Made by a program: the position numbers and the translations under genes
In this document: piece by piece, positions 7,577-15,413 of the stretch
Layout of the letters: each line of letters opens with the position of its first letter
Numbering within the stretch: position 1 is the first letter of the stretch
Notes under the pieces: model-generated
What the model was told of the DNA's origin: nothing
The model's input: only the letters and a program-made list of their open reading frames with translations
The model's database searches: none
NCBI GenBank assembly: GCA_900542555.1
Contig: UQNU01000031.1
Coordinates: forward strand, 1-25,887
Length of the DNA: 25,887 bases
Origin: an uncultured Collinsella sp.
GTDB taxonomy: Bacteria > Actinomycetota > Coriobacteriia > Coriobacteriales > Coriobacteriaceae
Direction: 5' to 3'

Positions 7577-8338
7577 ATGCTTAAACCCGAACGTCACGAA
7601 CAATTACTTGAGCTGTGCGCTCAGCGCGGAATGGTCACTGTTGCCCAAGCCGCAACAATCTTTGGTATATCTGAAATGACCGCTCGAAGAGACTTCGATG
7701 AGCTCTCGCGACGCGCTGGCGTCATCCGCGAGTACGGTGGCATCCGACTTTCAAGCGGCTCCCCCATTGCCGAAGAGGTCCCGTTTTTTGAAAAGCTCTC
7801 AATCCGCTCCCCTGAAAAAGAGCATATCGCACGCACCGCTGTCAACCTCATCAGAGAGCGCGACACCATCTTCCTCGGACCAGGTTCGACTTGCGCTCTC
7901 ATCGCCCGTGCGCTGCCGCGCATGCGGCTGCGCGTCATCACAAACAGCATCATCGTGCTGAACATGCTCCAGACGCGTAACGATGTGGAGATCTGGGCCC
8001 TGGGAGGACAGTATCGCAAACGATCGGGTTCTTTCGTCGGGCCCATCGCCGAAGATGCTCTCGCCCCGCTCGGTATCGACACTTGCTTTATCGGCACCAA
8101 CGGCGTACTCGCCCAATCCATCTCCTGTTCTAACCTTGAGGAAGGACGCTTACAGGCGCTCGCTTGCGATCGCGCCGCCAAGCGTTACCTTGTCTGCGAT
8201 TCAAGCAAGATCGGACAGATGGACTTCTTCGGCTTCTTCAATCTCGATCAAATGGACGCACTCATCACCGATGCAAATGTCAACGACAAACAGCGTTCCA
8301 TGGTTCTCGAATCAACTCGCATCATCGTCGCAGAATAG
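7577..8338 (+). CDS. DeoR-family transcriptional regulator 2
   Basis: This 253-residue DeoR-family protein is a second, divergent member. It has a helix-turn-helix (VTVAQAATIFGISEMTARRDFDEL) and a DeoRC domain (DTIFLGPGSTCALIARAL, VITNSIIVLNML, CFIGTNGV, YLVCDSSKIGQMDF). It starts 15 bp after regulator 1 and has no recognisable Shine-Dalgarno sequence, so translation is probably coupled to regulator 1. The recognition helix differs (MTARRDF instead of MTIRRDL), so it may bind a variant site or form hetero-oligomers. It may have regulated the amino-sugar genes whose remnant lies just beyond the terminator. This last point is inference. Confidence 0.92.
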   Translation: MLKPERHEQLLELCAQRGMVTVAQAATIFGISEMTARRDFDELSRRAGVIREYGGIRLSSGSPIAEEVPFFEKLSIRSPEKEHIARTAVNLIRERDTIFLGPGSTCALIARALPRMRLRVITNSIIVLNMLQTRNDVEIWALGGQYRKRSGSFVGPIAEDALAPLGIDTCFIGTNGVLAQSISCSNLEEGRLQALACDRAAKRYLVCDSSKIGQMDFFGFFNLDQMDALITDANVNDKQRSMVLESTRIIVAE

Positions 8339-8370
8339 GCCTGTTTTGATTTAGCTGGACACCACAGCAA

Positions 8371-8403
8371 AGACCCCGATTCGATAAAGCCGAATCGGGG
8401 TCT
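8371..8403. terminator. Bidirectional terminator between DeoR 2 and the agaS/nagA remnant
   Basis: A perfect 13-bp stem AGACCCCGATTCG/CGAATCGGGGTCT with a 7-nt loop lies between convergent genes. The flanking T-runs are short (CATTATT on the plus strand, TTTGCTG on the minus strand), so efficiency is uncertain, but position and stem strength favour a shared terminator. Confidence 0.75.
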
Positions 8404-8437
8404 CATTATTCGCATCAAATCGCAAATAGGTCAGCAG

Positions 8438-8665
8438 CTACTTCTCAGTGTAGACGCTCTCGCCACCGAGATAGGTCTCGACGAGGGATAGGTCGGGGTT
8501 GAGGACGACAACCTCACCCACGTAATCGGAGGTGCCGGCACCGGTGAGCACCACATTGAGGCGACCGTCGCCCATGGCGCGGGCGTCGGCCAGGAACGCC
8601 TCGACGGCCTCAAGGTTATCCTTGTAGATGTTCAGCGTGTCAAGCCAAAGCTCGGGAGACGACAC
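8438..8665 (-). pseudogene. Remnant joining AgaS-like N-terminus to amino-sugar deacetylase C-terminus
   Basis: This 75-codon frame appears to be two gene ends joined. Residues 2-51 (PELWLDTLNIYKDN ... VVLTGAGTSDYVGE) resemble the start of AgaS-type SIS-domain sugar isomerases, whose phosphate-binding GAGTS motif is seen. Residues about 52-75 (VVVLNPDLSLVETYLGGESVYTEK) resemble the C-terminus of N-acetylglucosamine/galactosamine-6-phosphate deacetylase. The intact enzymes are each near 380 residues, so an internal deletion of about 2 kb would explain it; the junction would lie near 8510-8517. Only a GTG start is available and the usual AgaS N-terminus is missing, so it is probably nonfunctional. 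Assignments rest on recalled family sequence, not alignment. Confidence 0.75.
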
Positions 8666-8696
8666 GTTGATGCCTGCTTAACTCTGCTCGCTCAGG

Positions 8697-9317
8697 CTAA
8701 AGACTTTGTTGAGGATCGATGATCTGCTGCAAGGTGAACTTACATTGGGACGTGTCGCATTCTTCTTGCGAATCCTCAAAATCAAAGATCATGATGGCGC
8801 AGTTGGGGAGCTTTGCTGGGAGTTCGAAGCCCTCTGGGGCGGCGGCTTTGATGAATTGGCGGCTGGCGCTGCCGTGGCTTACTGCCAGGACGGTTTCAAC
8901 ATCATCGGCGCTCATGAGATTAGCGAGCGTGCTTACCATACGCTCTTGCAGCGCCTGACTTCCCTCCCCTCCGAAGGGGATTAAGTCCTCGCCCGGATCC
9001 CAGACGTCGGTAGGCAGTGCGTCGTGCGGGCCCCCTTCAAAGGAGCCATAGCAGCGTTCGATGATGCCTTCGCAGGGCTCGACGGCGGCGTCCGGGCCGA
9101 GGAGCTCGCCTGCGACGAGCCGAGCCGTGGCCATGGCTCGGCTTAAAGGAGACGAGACTACCTTGTCGGGGGTGACGTCGCGGGCTTTAAGCCATGCGGC
9201 GGCCTTTGCGGCCTGCTGACGGCCCAAGTCCGTTAGCGGTGAATCGCAGCGGCCCTGGACGAGCTTTTTGACATTGAACTCCGTCTGACCGTGACGGAGC
9301 AGATACAGTTTCTTCAT
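8697..9317 (-). CDS. Histidine phosphatase family protein (phosphoglycerate mutase-like)
   Basis: This 206-residue protein belongs to the histidine phosphatase superfamily. The phosphorylated His9 lies in L-R-H-G-Q-T-E-F-N, Arg60 in SSPLSRAMATA, an acidic residue near Glu87 in ERCYGSFEG, and the second catalytic histidine, His148, in VSHGSASR. A strong AAAAGGGGAGA ribosome binding site precedes the ATG. Members include cofactor-dependent phosphoglycerate mutase and broad phosphatases. The short length favours a small-metabolite phosphatase, and the substrate cannot be assigned. It lies 39 bp after the cation transporter gene and is probably co-transcribed with it. Confidence 0.92.
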   Translation of the reverse strand: MKKLYLLRHGQTEFNVKKLVQGRCDSPLTDLGRQQAAKAAAWLKARDVTPDKVVSSPLSRAMATARLVAGELLGPDAAVEPCEGIIERCYGSFEGGPHDALPTDVWDPGEDLIPFGGEGSQALQERMVSTLANLMSADDVETVLAVSHGSASRQFIKAAAPEGFELPAKLPNCAIMIFDFEDSQEECDTSQCKFTLQQIIDPQQSL

Positions 9318-9356
9318 GGTCTCCCCTTTTGCGCGAATGGCCCTAGCGATACAGCC

Positions 9357-10511
9357 CTACTCGCGTGCCGCGCCGACGTAGTCTTCATCGACCGTAATCT
9401 TGGCTATCGACTTGGGATATTCGGACTCCACCTGCTGCGCCAGCGTGCGCCTAAGGTCATCGGCGCCCATCGTTAAATCCGAAGGACGCACGCAGTCAAA
9501 AATCACGTTAGTGTGCGTAGGGCCCGGCACGCAGCGCAGGTCGTGGATCGAAATACGGCCGTCGATCTGTTTGGCCATCGCGTTGATGCGGAGGCGCATA
9601 TCTGCCACCTTTGGATCGTCGGTCACGATGGGGTCGTAATGAAGCGTGACGATCATGCCGTCATCTTTCCTAAACGCCTGCTCAATGTTGTCGAGCGTGT
9701 CATGACTCTCCAGCGGATCGGCTTCGGCCGCCATCTCGGCATGAGCGCTTGCGAACTTCCTGCCCGGGCCGTAGTCGTGAACCATCAGATCGTGAACGCC
9801 CAAAACACCGGGATAGCTCATGATCTTATCTCGAATGTGCTTGACCAGCTTAGGATCGGGCGTCTGGCCCAAAAGCGGGCTCACCGTATCCTGGATGAGT
9901 TCAAAACCGCTCCAGCCAATATAGGCGCCAACGGCAAGGCCGACCCATGCGTCAAGATTGATGTGCGTCACCTGCGAAACAATTGCGCACGCCAGCACGG
10001 CGCCCGTAGCAAGGACATCGTTCTTGGAATCCTGGGCGGTCGCATGCAGCGTCTCGGACTCAATGCGATCGCCGAGCTTTTGGTTGAGGGTCGCCATCCA
10101 GAGCTTTACGACCATCGAAAGCACGAGAACTGCCACCAGGGCAAGCGAGAACTCGACAGGTTCGGGGTGGATGACGCGCTCAACTGAGGACTTCACCAGC
10201 TCAACGCCAATCAGCAGCACGAGCGCCGCCACGACCAGACCCGAGAGATACTCGTAGCGACCGTGGCCGTAAGGATGCTCGGGGTCGGCCGGCTTGCTCG
10301 CCAGCTTAAAGCCAAGGACACTCACGATGTTCGAGCTGGCATCGGATAGGTTGTTCATGGCATCCGCCACAATCGAAACCGATCCCGAAACCACACCAAT
10401 TGCGCCCTTCGCAGCACAAAGCGCGACATTGGCGACAATACACACCATGCCCGCTAACGTGCCCACACGCGCACGATCGCCCTGCGCACGCTTAACAATC
10501 CACTCGACCAT
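9357..10511 (-). CDS. Cation diffusion facilitator transporter, probably Mn(II) efflux
   Basis: This 384-residue inner-membrane cation/proton antiporter has about six transmembrane helices in residues 20-205. The helix-2 motif D-A-M-N-N-L-S-D and helix-5 motif D-S-K-N-D align to the E. coli FieF metal site as Asn53, Asp57, Asp161 and Asp165. This replaces the FieF histidine and resembles the manganese exporters MntE/MneP, so Mn(II) is the favoured substrate by inference. HPYGHGRYEY follows helix 2, as in the family. The cytoplasmic part is about 170 residues, roughly twice that of FieF, and seems to hold two related domains (VLGVHDLMVHDYGPG and RISIHDLRCVPGP). A weak GGCGG ribosome binding site precedes the ATG. 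Confidence 0.93.
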   Translation of the reverse strand: MVEWIVKRAQGDRARVGTLAGMVCIVANVALCAAKGAIGVVSGSVSIVADAMNNLSDASSNIVSVLGFKLASKPADPEHPYGHGRYEYLSGLVVAALVLLIGVELVKSSVERVIHPEPVEFSLALVAVLVLSMVVKLWMATLNQKLGDRIESETLHATAQDSKNDVLATGAVLACAIVSQVTHINLDAWVGLAVGAYIGWSGFELIQDTVSPLLGQTPDPKLVKHIRDKIMSYPGVLGVHDLMVHDYGPGRKFASAHAEMAAEADPLESHDTLDNIEQAFRKDDGMIVTLHYDPIVTDDPKVADMRLRINAMAKQIDGRISIHDLRCVPGPTHTNVIFDCVRPSDLTMGADDLRRTLAQQVESEYPKSIAKITVDEDYVGAARE

Positions 10512-10590
10512 CTACATCCGCCCCCACGGTGCTACTTATATATCTATTGTTCAAACGGATTGTAGTGTAGCCACTTTGTCCCCCAGATAC

Positions 10591-10623
10591 AAAAAGGCCG
10601 CGACCCACACGGGCCACGGCCTT
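10591..10623 (-). terminator. Rho-independent terminator of the fatty acid/EIIC operon
   Basis: On the minus strand the stem AAGGCCG...CGGCCTT, extended by GGCCC/GGGTC pairing, is followed directly by TTTTTG. It lies about 40 bp after the EIIC stop codon, so the long fatty acid operon probably ends here. Confidence 0.85.
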
Positions 10624-10661
10624 GGAATGTGGCAAAGGAATCGTCCTTGTGCCGCACAGGT

Positions 10662-11876
10662 TTACGCGCTTACTTCGGCCGCGCTCTTAGAGGTTTCGGG
10701 CAAATCGGCTCCATCCCCCGCCGCCTGCCCCTTCGCCGGCACCACGCCAAAGCAGTAGCTCAGCGCCGCAGACACCGCAAATGCCACACCGCCGGCAGCG
10801 CAGCACCACAGCAGGTTCGAGATGCCGCCCGTGGCAAAGCCAATGACCATGAGGACATTCGTCATACCGATGGTACAGGCCGTAACGTGGCCCACGGCCG
10901 CAACAAGGCCTCCGACGGCGCCGCCAATGGCCATGCACGTCAGGCACCTGCCATATTTAAAGCCGCAACCGTACAGCGCCGGCTCACTTACGCCACCAAG
11001 CACGCCCGAGATCGAATAGCCCAGCATGAGGGCCTTCTCGTCCTTATCCGCAACGCGAAGCGACGCACCAAAGGGCATGCCCCAAACGGCAAACGTTGCC
11101 ATCGTCGCGGCGATCAGGATGCACGAATCCGTTCCCACACTCATAAACTGCGCATAGGCGAGCGATAGGACAACGTTGCTGACACCCGCGATCTTTAGGA
11201 ACTCCCAGCCCGCGGCAAGCCCCATGAGCGTGAGCAGCGACACGATGCCACCGGAATTGCCAAGCATAAACATAAGCTGGCCCAACAGCATGCCCAAATA
11301 GCTGCCCGCCGGCGCCGTAATACACAGCGAAACCGGAACCATGACGAGCATGGTTGCAAACGGAACGAACGAAAACGCCACGGCCTTAGGGATAACGCGC
11401 TGAAAGAAACACTCCACTCGCCATAGCACGGGCACCGAGATGAGAACCGGGATAACAGTCGTCGTGTAATCGTTGACCGGCGCGGGAAGCAGACCATACA
11501 CGGAAGTCATCGATGCCCCCGTCGTCGATGCGGCATCGACGAGCTTAAGCAGATCGGGCGCAATCAATACGCCGCCCAGCATCATGCCCAGCTGCTCCGA
11601 GCAACCGAGCTGGCGGGCGGCCGCCCAACCAAGATAAATGGGCAAAAAATAGTAGCCGGCGTTATAGAGCCAACTGTAGAACAGGCGATAGATTTCGGAA
11701 TCGGCAGACCACAGGCCCAGCATGCCTTCGCCCATAATGACGGCGACGGTGCGGAACAACGCCGCGCAGACAATAAACGGCAGCGCCGACATCATGCTTT
11801 TGGACAGATAGTCCACCACGGCCATGGCGTTTGATGAGACCGTCGTTGTAAACGAGGTGTTAGAAACTTGTGACAT
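10662..11876 (-). CDS. Orphan PTS EIIC, glucose/glucoside superfamily
   Basis: This 404-residue membrane protein has about ten hydrophobic segments and the motif G-G-V-S-E-P-A-L-Y-G around residues 294-303. That is the GITEPAIYG-like sugar-binding signature of the glucose/glucoside/sucrose EIIC superfamily, with Glu299 as the key residue. It also has LIAPDLL and the C-terminal GMTNVLMVIGFATGG. No EIIB or EIIA domain is fused or encoded next to it, so it would need to borrow them. An AAAGG Shine-Dalgarno sequence precedes the ATG by 7 nt. It begins 40 bp after the accDA stop on the same strand with no terminator between. The sugar is unknown, and a non-PTS role cannot be excluded. Confidence 0.88.
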   Translation of the reverse strand: MSQVSNTSFTTTVSSNAMAVVDYLSKSMMSALPFIVCAALFRTVAVIMGEGMLGLWSADSEIYRLFYSWLYNAGYYFLPIYLGWAAARQLGCSEQLGMMLGGVLIAPDLLKLVDAASTTGASMTSVYGLLPAPVNDYTTTVIPVLISVPVLWRVECFFQRVIPKAVAFSFVPFATMLVMVPVSLCITAPAGSYLGMLLGQLMFMLGNSGGIVSLLTLMGLAAGWEFLKIAGVSNVVLSLAYAQFMSVGTDSCILIAATMATFAVWGMPFGASLRVADKDEKALMLGYSISGVLGGVSEPALYGCGFKYGRCLTCMAIGGAVGGLVAAVGHVTACTIGMTNVLMVIGFATGGISNLLWCCAAGGVAFAVSAALSYCFGVVPAKGQAAGDGADLPETSKSAAEVSA

Positions 11877-11891
11877 GGAACGCCTTTCTCA

Positions 11892-11922
11892 ATGTGACAT
11901 GCGGGAAGTCCCTTTGTCACAT
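11892..11922. promoter_or_regulatory. Inverted repeat between accDA and orphan EIIC
   Basis: ATGTGACA (11892-11899) and TGTCACAT (11915-11922) form a perfect 8-bp inverted repeat with a 15-nt spacer overlapping the accDA stop codon. The same octamer TGTGACAT recurs at the EIIC start codon (11869-11876). It may be an operator or RNA stem controlling EIIC separately. Function is speculative. Confidence 0.35.
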
Positions 11923-13641
11923 CGTGCGGTACTGACCGATTGCGCGGTACTTTTCGTAGCGGAGGTTTGTGAGGGTCGCGTCGTCGAGCTGCCCAAGCGT
12001 ATCGAAGGCATCAAATGCCGAGGACATGACGGCGCCGGCGATCTCCTCATGCGACAGGCCCCTATCGTCAACAATGCCGTCGATGATACCGAGCGCCAAC
12101 AGATCGGGGGCCGTGAGCTTAAGCGCCTCGGCGGCCTCATTCGCGCGCTCGGTATCCTTCCACAGGATCGACGCACAGGCCTCGGGGCTCACGACCGAAT
12201 AGGCCGAGCTCGAGAGCATCAGGATGCGGTCGGCCACGGATAGCGCCAGCGCGCCACCAGAGCCGCCCTCGCCTGTCACCACCGAGACAATCGGCGTCTT
12301 AAGGCCGCTCATCTCCATGAGATTCTGGGCAATCGCCTCGCCCTGGCCGCGCTCCTCGGCACCGATGCCGCAAAACGCGCCCGAAGTATCGACCAGGCAC
12401 AGAACCGGTCGACCAAACTTTTCGGCCTGGCGCATAAGGCGACGCGCTTTGCGGTAGCCCTCGGGATGTGCCATACCAAAGTTGCGACGCATGCGCTCTT
12501 TGGTCGTGGTACCGCGCTCGACGGCGATAACCGTCACGGGTCGCCCGTCTTTCCAGCCAATGCCAGCCACCACGGCGGCGTCGTCGCCAAAGTAACGGTC
12601 GCCATGCAGCTCCACAAATCCATCCAGGCCCAGCGAGATCATCTCGCCCGCCGTGGCGCGATCTGCCGAGCGGGTCTGTTTGACAATCTCGAGCGCGGTT
12701 TTTGGTGCGGTCGAGCGCTTGAACAAGTGTCCCAGCTTTTTGCCGCGACGACCCGTATGCACGATCTCATGCGGTGCCCCCAGGCCGGGCGCGTGCCCTT
12801 CGTGCAGTGCCAGCAGCTCGCCTACCGTGAGCGCAATCTCGCCACGCGGAACAACGGCATCGCAAAAGCCGTGCTCCAGCAAAAACTCGGAGCGCTGGAA
12901 TCCCTTGGGCAGGCGCTTGTGCATGTTCTGCTCGATCACGCGCGGGCCGGCAAATGCCGTCAGGGCATCGGGCTCGGCCAGGATAATATCGCCCTCCATG
13001 GCAAAGCTCGCGGTTACGCCTCCGGTCGTGGGATCAGTGAGCACCGTGATATACAGGCCGCCCACCTCGCTATGGCGCCTAACCGCTGCAGAAATCTTGG
13101 CCATCTGCATAAGCGATGTCACGCCCTCTTGCATGCGTGCACCGCCCGAAACGGTAAAGCCGACAACTGGCAATCCAAGCTCGGTCGCTCGCTCAAATGT
13201 GCGACAGATCTTCTCGCCCACCACGGAACCCATCGAGCCCATCATAAAGTTGGCATCCATAAAGAAGAGCGCGGTATCGCAGCCGCAGATTTTGCCCTTG
13301 CCGCACACAACGGCATCGCGCTCGCCCGAACGTTCGCTCACGCTCTTGAGCTTGTCGGCATAGCCGGGAAACGAAAGGAAGTCCTCCGGCGCCAGACTGG
13401 CATCCCATTCCTCAAACGTGCCCTCGTCAATCGTCATGCGCATGCGGTCGCGCCCGCTCACGCGAAAGTGTTTGCCGCAACGAGGGCAGACCTCGAGGTT
13501 GTCGTGCAGGCGCGCCTCATCGATCACGCGGCGGCACTCCGGGCACTTGATAAACACGTGGCGCGCGGGAAACTCGGCGCACGACTCGGTCATCGGTCCC
13601 TCGAGGACGTTGACCGTCTTCGCTTTTCTATTCATCAGCAT
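11917..13641 (-). CDS. accDA: Acetyl-CoA carboxylase carboxyltransferase, AccD-AccA fusion
   Basis: This 574-residue protein carries both carboxyltransferase subunits of acetyl-CoA carboxylase, which move the carboxyl group from carboxybiotin to acetyl-CoA to give malonyl-CoA. The AccD half has the N-terminal zinc ribbon Cys33-x2-Cys36-x15-Cys52-x2-Cys55, then FMGS-like MDANFMMGSMGS and GGARMQEG. The AccA half starts near residue 305 (ALEIVKQTRSADRATAGEMI) and contains ELHGDRYFGDD, DTSGAFCG and EGGSGGALAL. In E. coli these are two separate genes. The ATG lies inside the end of accC (14-base overlap), 7 nt after GGGG, suggesting translational coupling. No frameshift or internal stop is seen at the join. 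Confidence 0.97.
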   Translation of the reverse strand: MLMNRKAKTVNVLEGPMTESCAEFPARHVFIKCPECRRVIDEARLHDNLEVCPRCGKHFRVSGRDRMRMTIDEGTFEEWDASLAPEDFLSFPGYADKLKSVSERSGERDAVVCGKGKICGCDTALFFMDANFMMGSMGSVVGEKICRTFERATELGLPVVGFTVSGGARMQEGVTSLMQMAKISAAVRRHSEVGGLYITVLTDPTTGGVTASFAMEGDIILAEPDALTAFAGPRVIEQNMHKRLPKGFQRSEFLLEHGFCDAVVPRGEIALTVGELLALHEGHAPGLGAPHEIVHTGRRGKKLGHLFKRSTAPKTALEIVKQTRSADRATAGEMISLGLDGFVELHGDRYFGDDAAVVAGIGWKDGRPVTVIAVERGTTTKERMRRNFGMAHPEGYRKARRLMRQAEKFGRPVLCLVDTSGAFCGIGAEERGQGEAIAQNLMEMSGLKTPIVSVVTGEGGSGGALALSVADRILMLSSSAYSVVSPEACASILWKDTERANEAAEALKLTAPDLLALGIIDGIVDDRGLSHEEIAGAVMSSAFDAFDTLGQLDDATLTNLRYEKYRAIGQYRTM

Positions 13642-14971
13642 AGAGATGCCCCATCAGATCGGTGTGATACATGCCCGACAAGAACTCGTCGTTTGCCAGC
13701 ACGTCGAGCTGAAGCTCGCTGTTTTCGCTCACGCCCTCAATCACGAGCTCGCCCAGGGCCGAGCGCATCTTGCGAATGGCGCCGTCACGCGTGGGCGCAC
13801 ACACGATGAGCTTGCCGAGCATGGAGTCGTAGTACGGCGGAACTGTCGCACCGGTGAACATGGCCGAATCCCAGCGCACGCGCGGACCACCCGGTACACG
13901 CAACGCGGTGACCGTTCCGCATGATGGCAGAAAGTCCGGCGTCTCGGCATTGATGCGGCACTCCATGGCATGGTTGCGGACCGGCATGTCCTCCTGCTCA
14001 AAGGGCAAAGGCTGGCCGGCCGCCACGCGCAGCTGCCACTTGACCAAGTCGGTATCGGTCACAAACTCCGTAACTGGATGCTCCACCTGCAAGCGCGTGT
14101 TCATTTCCATAAAGTAGAAATTGCCGTCGTCCGAATACAGGAACTCGATGGTACCGGCTCCTTCGTAGCCGACGGCACGAGCCAGGTCACGCGCTGCCTT
14201 GTGCATGCGAGCACGAATGTCGTCGTGTCCGTCGAGGCACGGCGCGGGGCTCTCCTCGATCAGCTTTTGGTTGCGACGCTGCACCGAGCACTCGCGCTCG
14301 CCGAGCGAAAACACATGGCCCTGCTTATCGGCCATAATCTGCACCTCAACGTGGTGCGCCGGCGCGACGAACTTCTCCATGTAGCACTCGCCGTCGCCAA
14401 AAACGGCCTCGCCCTCGGCACGCGCCTCGATGAACGCCTTTGCCGCATCTTCCACGCGCTCGACCTTGCGAATGCCGCGACCGCCACCACCTGCACGCGC
14501 CTTAATAAGCACGGGGCAGCCAATGCGCTCGGCCTCGGCCGTCGCCTCCTCGGGGCTTTTGAGCAAATCGCAGCCCGGCACGATGGGCACGCCCGCCGCG
14601 GCAGCCGTTCGACGTGCGGCGTCCTTGTCGCCCATGCTGTCGATCACCTCGGCCGAAGGACCGACAAACGCCAGGCCATACTTGTCGCAGTCGCGCACGA
14701 AGCTCGCCTTCTCAGAAAAGAAACCGTAGCCAGGATGGATTGCCTTTGCCCCCGACTTCACGGCACAGGTGAGCACAGCATCGTCGTTGAGGTAGCTCTC
14801 GGCAAGACGCGGGCCACCGATGCAATACGCCTCGTCGGCAAGCTGCACGTGCAGCGCGTCCGCATCGGCCGTGGAATAAACGGCGACGGTCTTGATGCCC
14901 ATATCGCGGCACGCGCGGATAACACGGACCGCGACTTCGCCGCGGTTGGCGATGAGCACTTTGTCGAACAT
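13628..14971 (-). CDS. accC: Biotin carboxylase subunit of acetyl-CoA carboxylase
   Basis: This 447-residue ATP-grasp enzyme carboxylates the biotin on AccB using ATP and bicarbonate. It begins MFDKVLIANRGEVAVRVIRA, the classic biotin carboxylase N-terminus. It has the glycine-rich ATP loop KARAGGGGRGIRKV near residues 157-170, HHVEVQIMAD, and the catalytic EMNTRLQVEHPVTE. The length is normal. The start at 14971 follows an AAGGAAGG ribosome binding site. The frame is open a further 219 bases upstream, but that stretch lies inside fabZ and does not look like AccC. It starts 10 bp after fabZ and overlaps accDA by 14 bases. Confidence 0.98.
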   Translation of the reverse strand: MFDKVLIANRGEVAVRVIRACRDMGIKTVAVYSTADADALHVQLADEAYCIGGPRLAESYLNDDAVLTCAVKSGAKAIHPGYGFFSEKASFVRDCDKYGLAFVGPSAEVIDSMGDKDAARRTAAAAGVPIVPGCDLLKSPEEATAEAERIGCPVLIKARAGGGGRGIRKVERVEDAAKAFIEARAEGEAVFGDGECYMEKFVAPAHHVEVQIMADKQGHVFSLGERECSVQRRNQKLIEESPAPCLDGHDDIRARMHKAARDLARAVGYEGAGTIEFLYSDDGNFYFMEMNTRLQVEHPVTEFVTDTDLVKWQLRVAAGQPLPFEQEDMPVRNHAMECRINAETPDFLPSCGTVTALRVPGGPRVRWDSAMFTGATVPPYYDSMLGKLIVCAPTRDGAIRKMRSALGELVIEGVSENSELQLDVLANDEFLSGMYHTDLMGHLYADE

Positions 14972-14981
14972 GAAGCCTTCC

Positions 14982-15404
14982 TTATCTTTCGTGCATGAGT
15001 GCAAAAGACATATCGGCGCGGCAGCAAACCTCACCGTTGACGCTCGCAGTACCCGTCGCAAAGCGGAACGGCCCGCGCGCACGCGTGATGGAGCACACCA
15101 GATCCACCGTGTCGCCCGGGCGCACCGGACGCTTAAAGCGCACCTTGTCCAGACTCGTGTAGAACGGCGTCGCGCCGCGCGCCTCCTCATCGCCCATCAG
15201 CAGCACGCAGCAGTTCTGGGCGAGCATCTCGCACTGGATCACGCCGGGGACGACCGGGTTTCCCGGAAAATGCCCCTGCAAAAAGTACTCGTCGCCCGTA
15301 ATCGTGATCTTGCCGTGGGCCTCGTCGCCCACTAGCTCGGCTTCGTCGAGCAAAAGCATCGGCTCACGATGCGGCAACAGCTTCTTGAGCTCTTCTTTGT
15401 TCAT
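14982..15404 (-). CDS. fabZ: 3-hydroxyacyl-ACP dehydratase FabZ
   Basis: This 140-residue hot-dog-fold dehydratase removes water from 3-hydroxyacyl-ACP in each elongation cycle. It shows LLPHREPMLLLD at the N-terminus and the catalytic His45 in Q-G-H-F-P-G-N-P-V-V-P-G. Glu59 lies in V-I-Q-C-E-M-L-A-Q, where FabZ has glutamate and FabA has aspartate. The ATG at 15404 is preferred because AGGTG lies upstream at proper spacing; a GTG three codons earlier abuts the accB stop codon. It lies between accB and accC inside the fatty acid operon. Confidence 0.97.
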   Translation of the reverse strand: MNKEELKKLLPHREPMLLLDEAELVGDEAHGKITITGDEYFLQGHFPGNPVVPGVIQCEMLAQNCCVLLMGDEEARGATPFYTSLDKVRFKRPVRPGDTVDLVCSITRARGPFRFATGTASVNGEVCCRADMSFALMHER

Positions 15405-15413
15405 GGATATCAC

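Noticed and set aside
8706..8984. Plus-strand frame of 92 codons near the histidine phosphatase
   Set aside because: It is antisense to the phosphatase gene and shows no start signal or family resemblance.
11892..11922. CRP/FNR-type binding site
   Set aside because: The half-sites TGTGA and TCACA are too far apart for a CRP dimer; kept only as an unexplained inverted repeat.
14972..15190. N-terminal extension of accC by 73 codons
   Set aside because: The extension is Arg-rich, overlaps fabZ, and does not resemble biotin carboxylase; a strong ribosome binding site sits at 14971.
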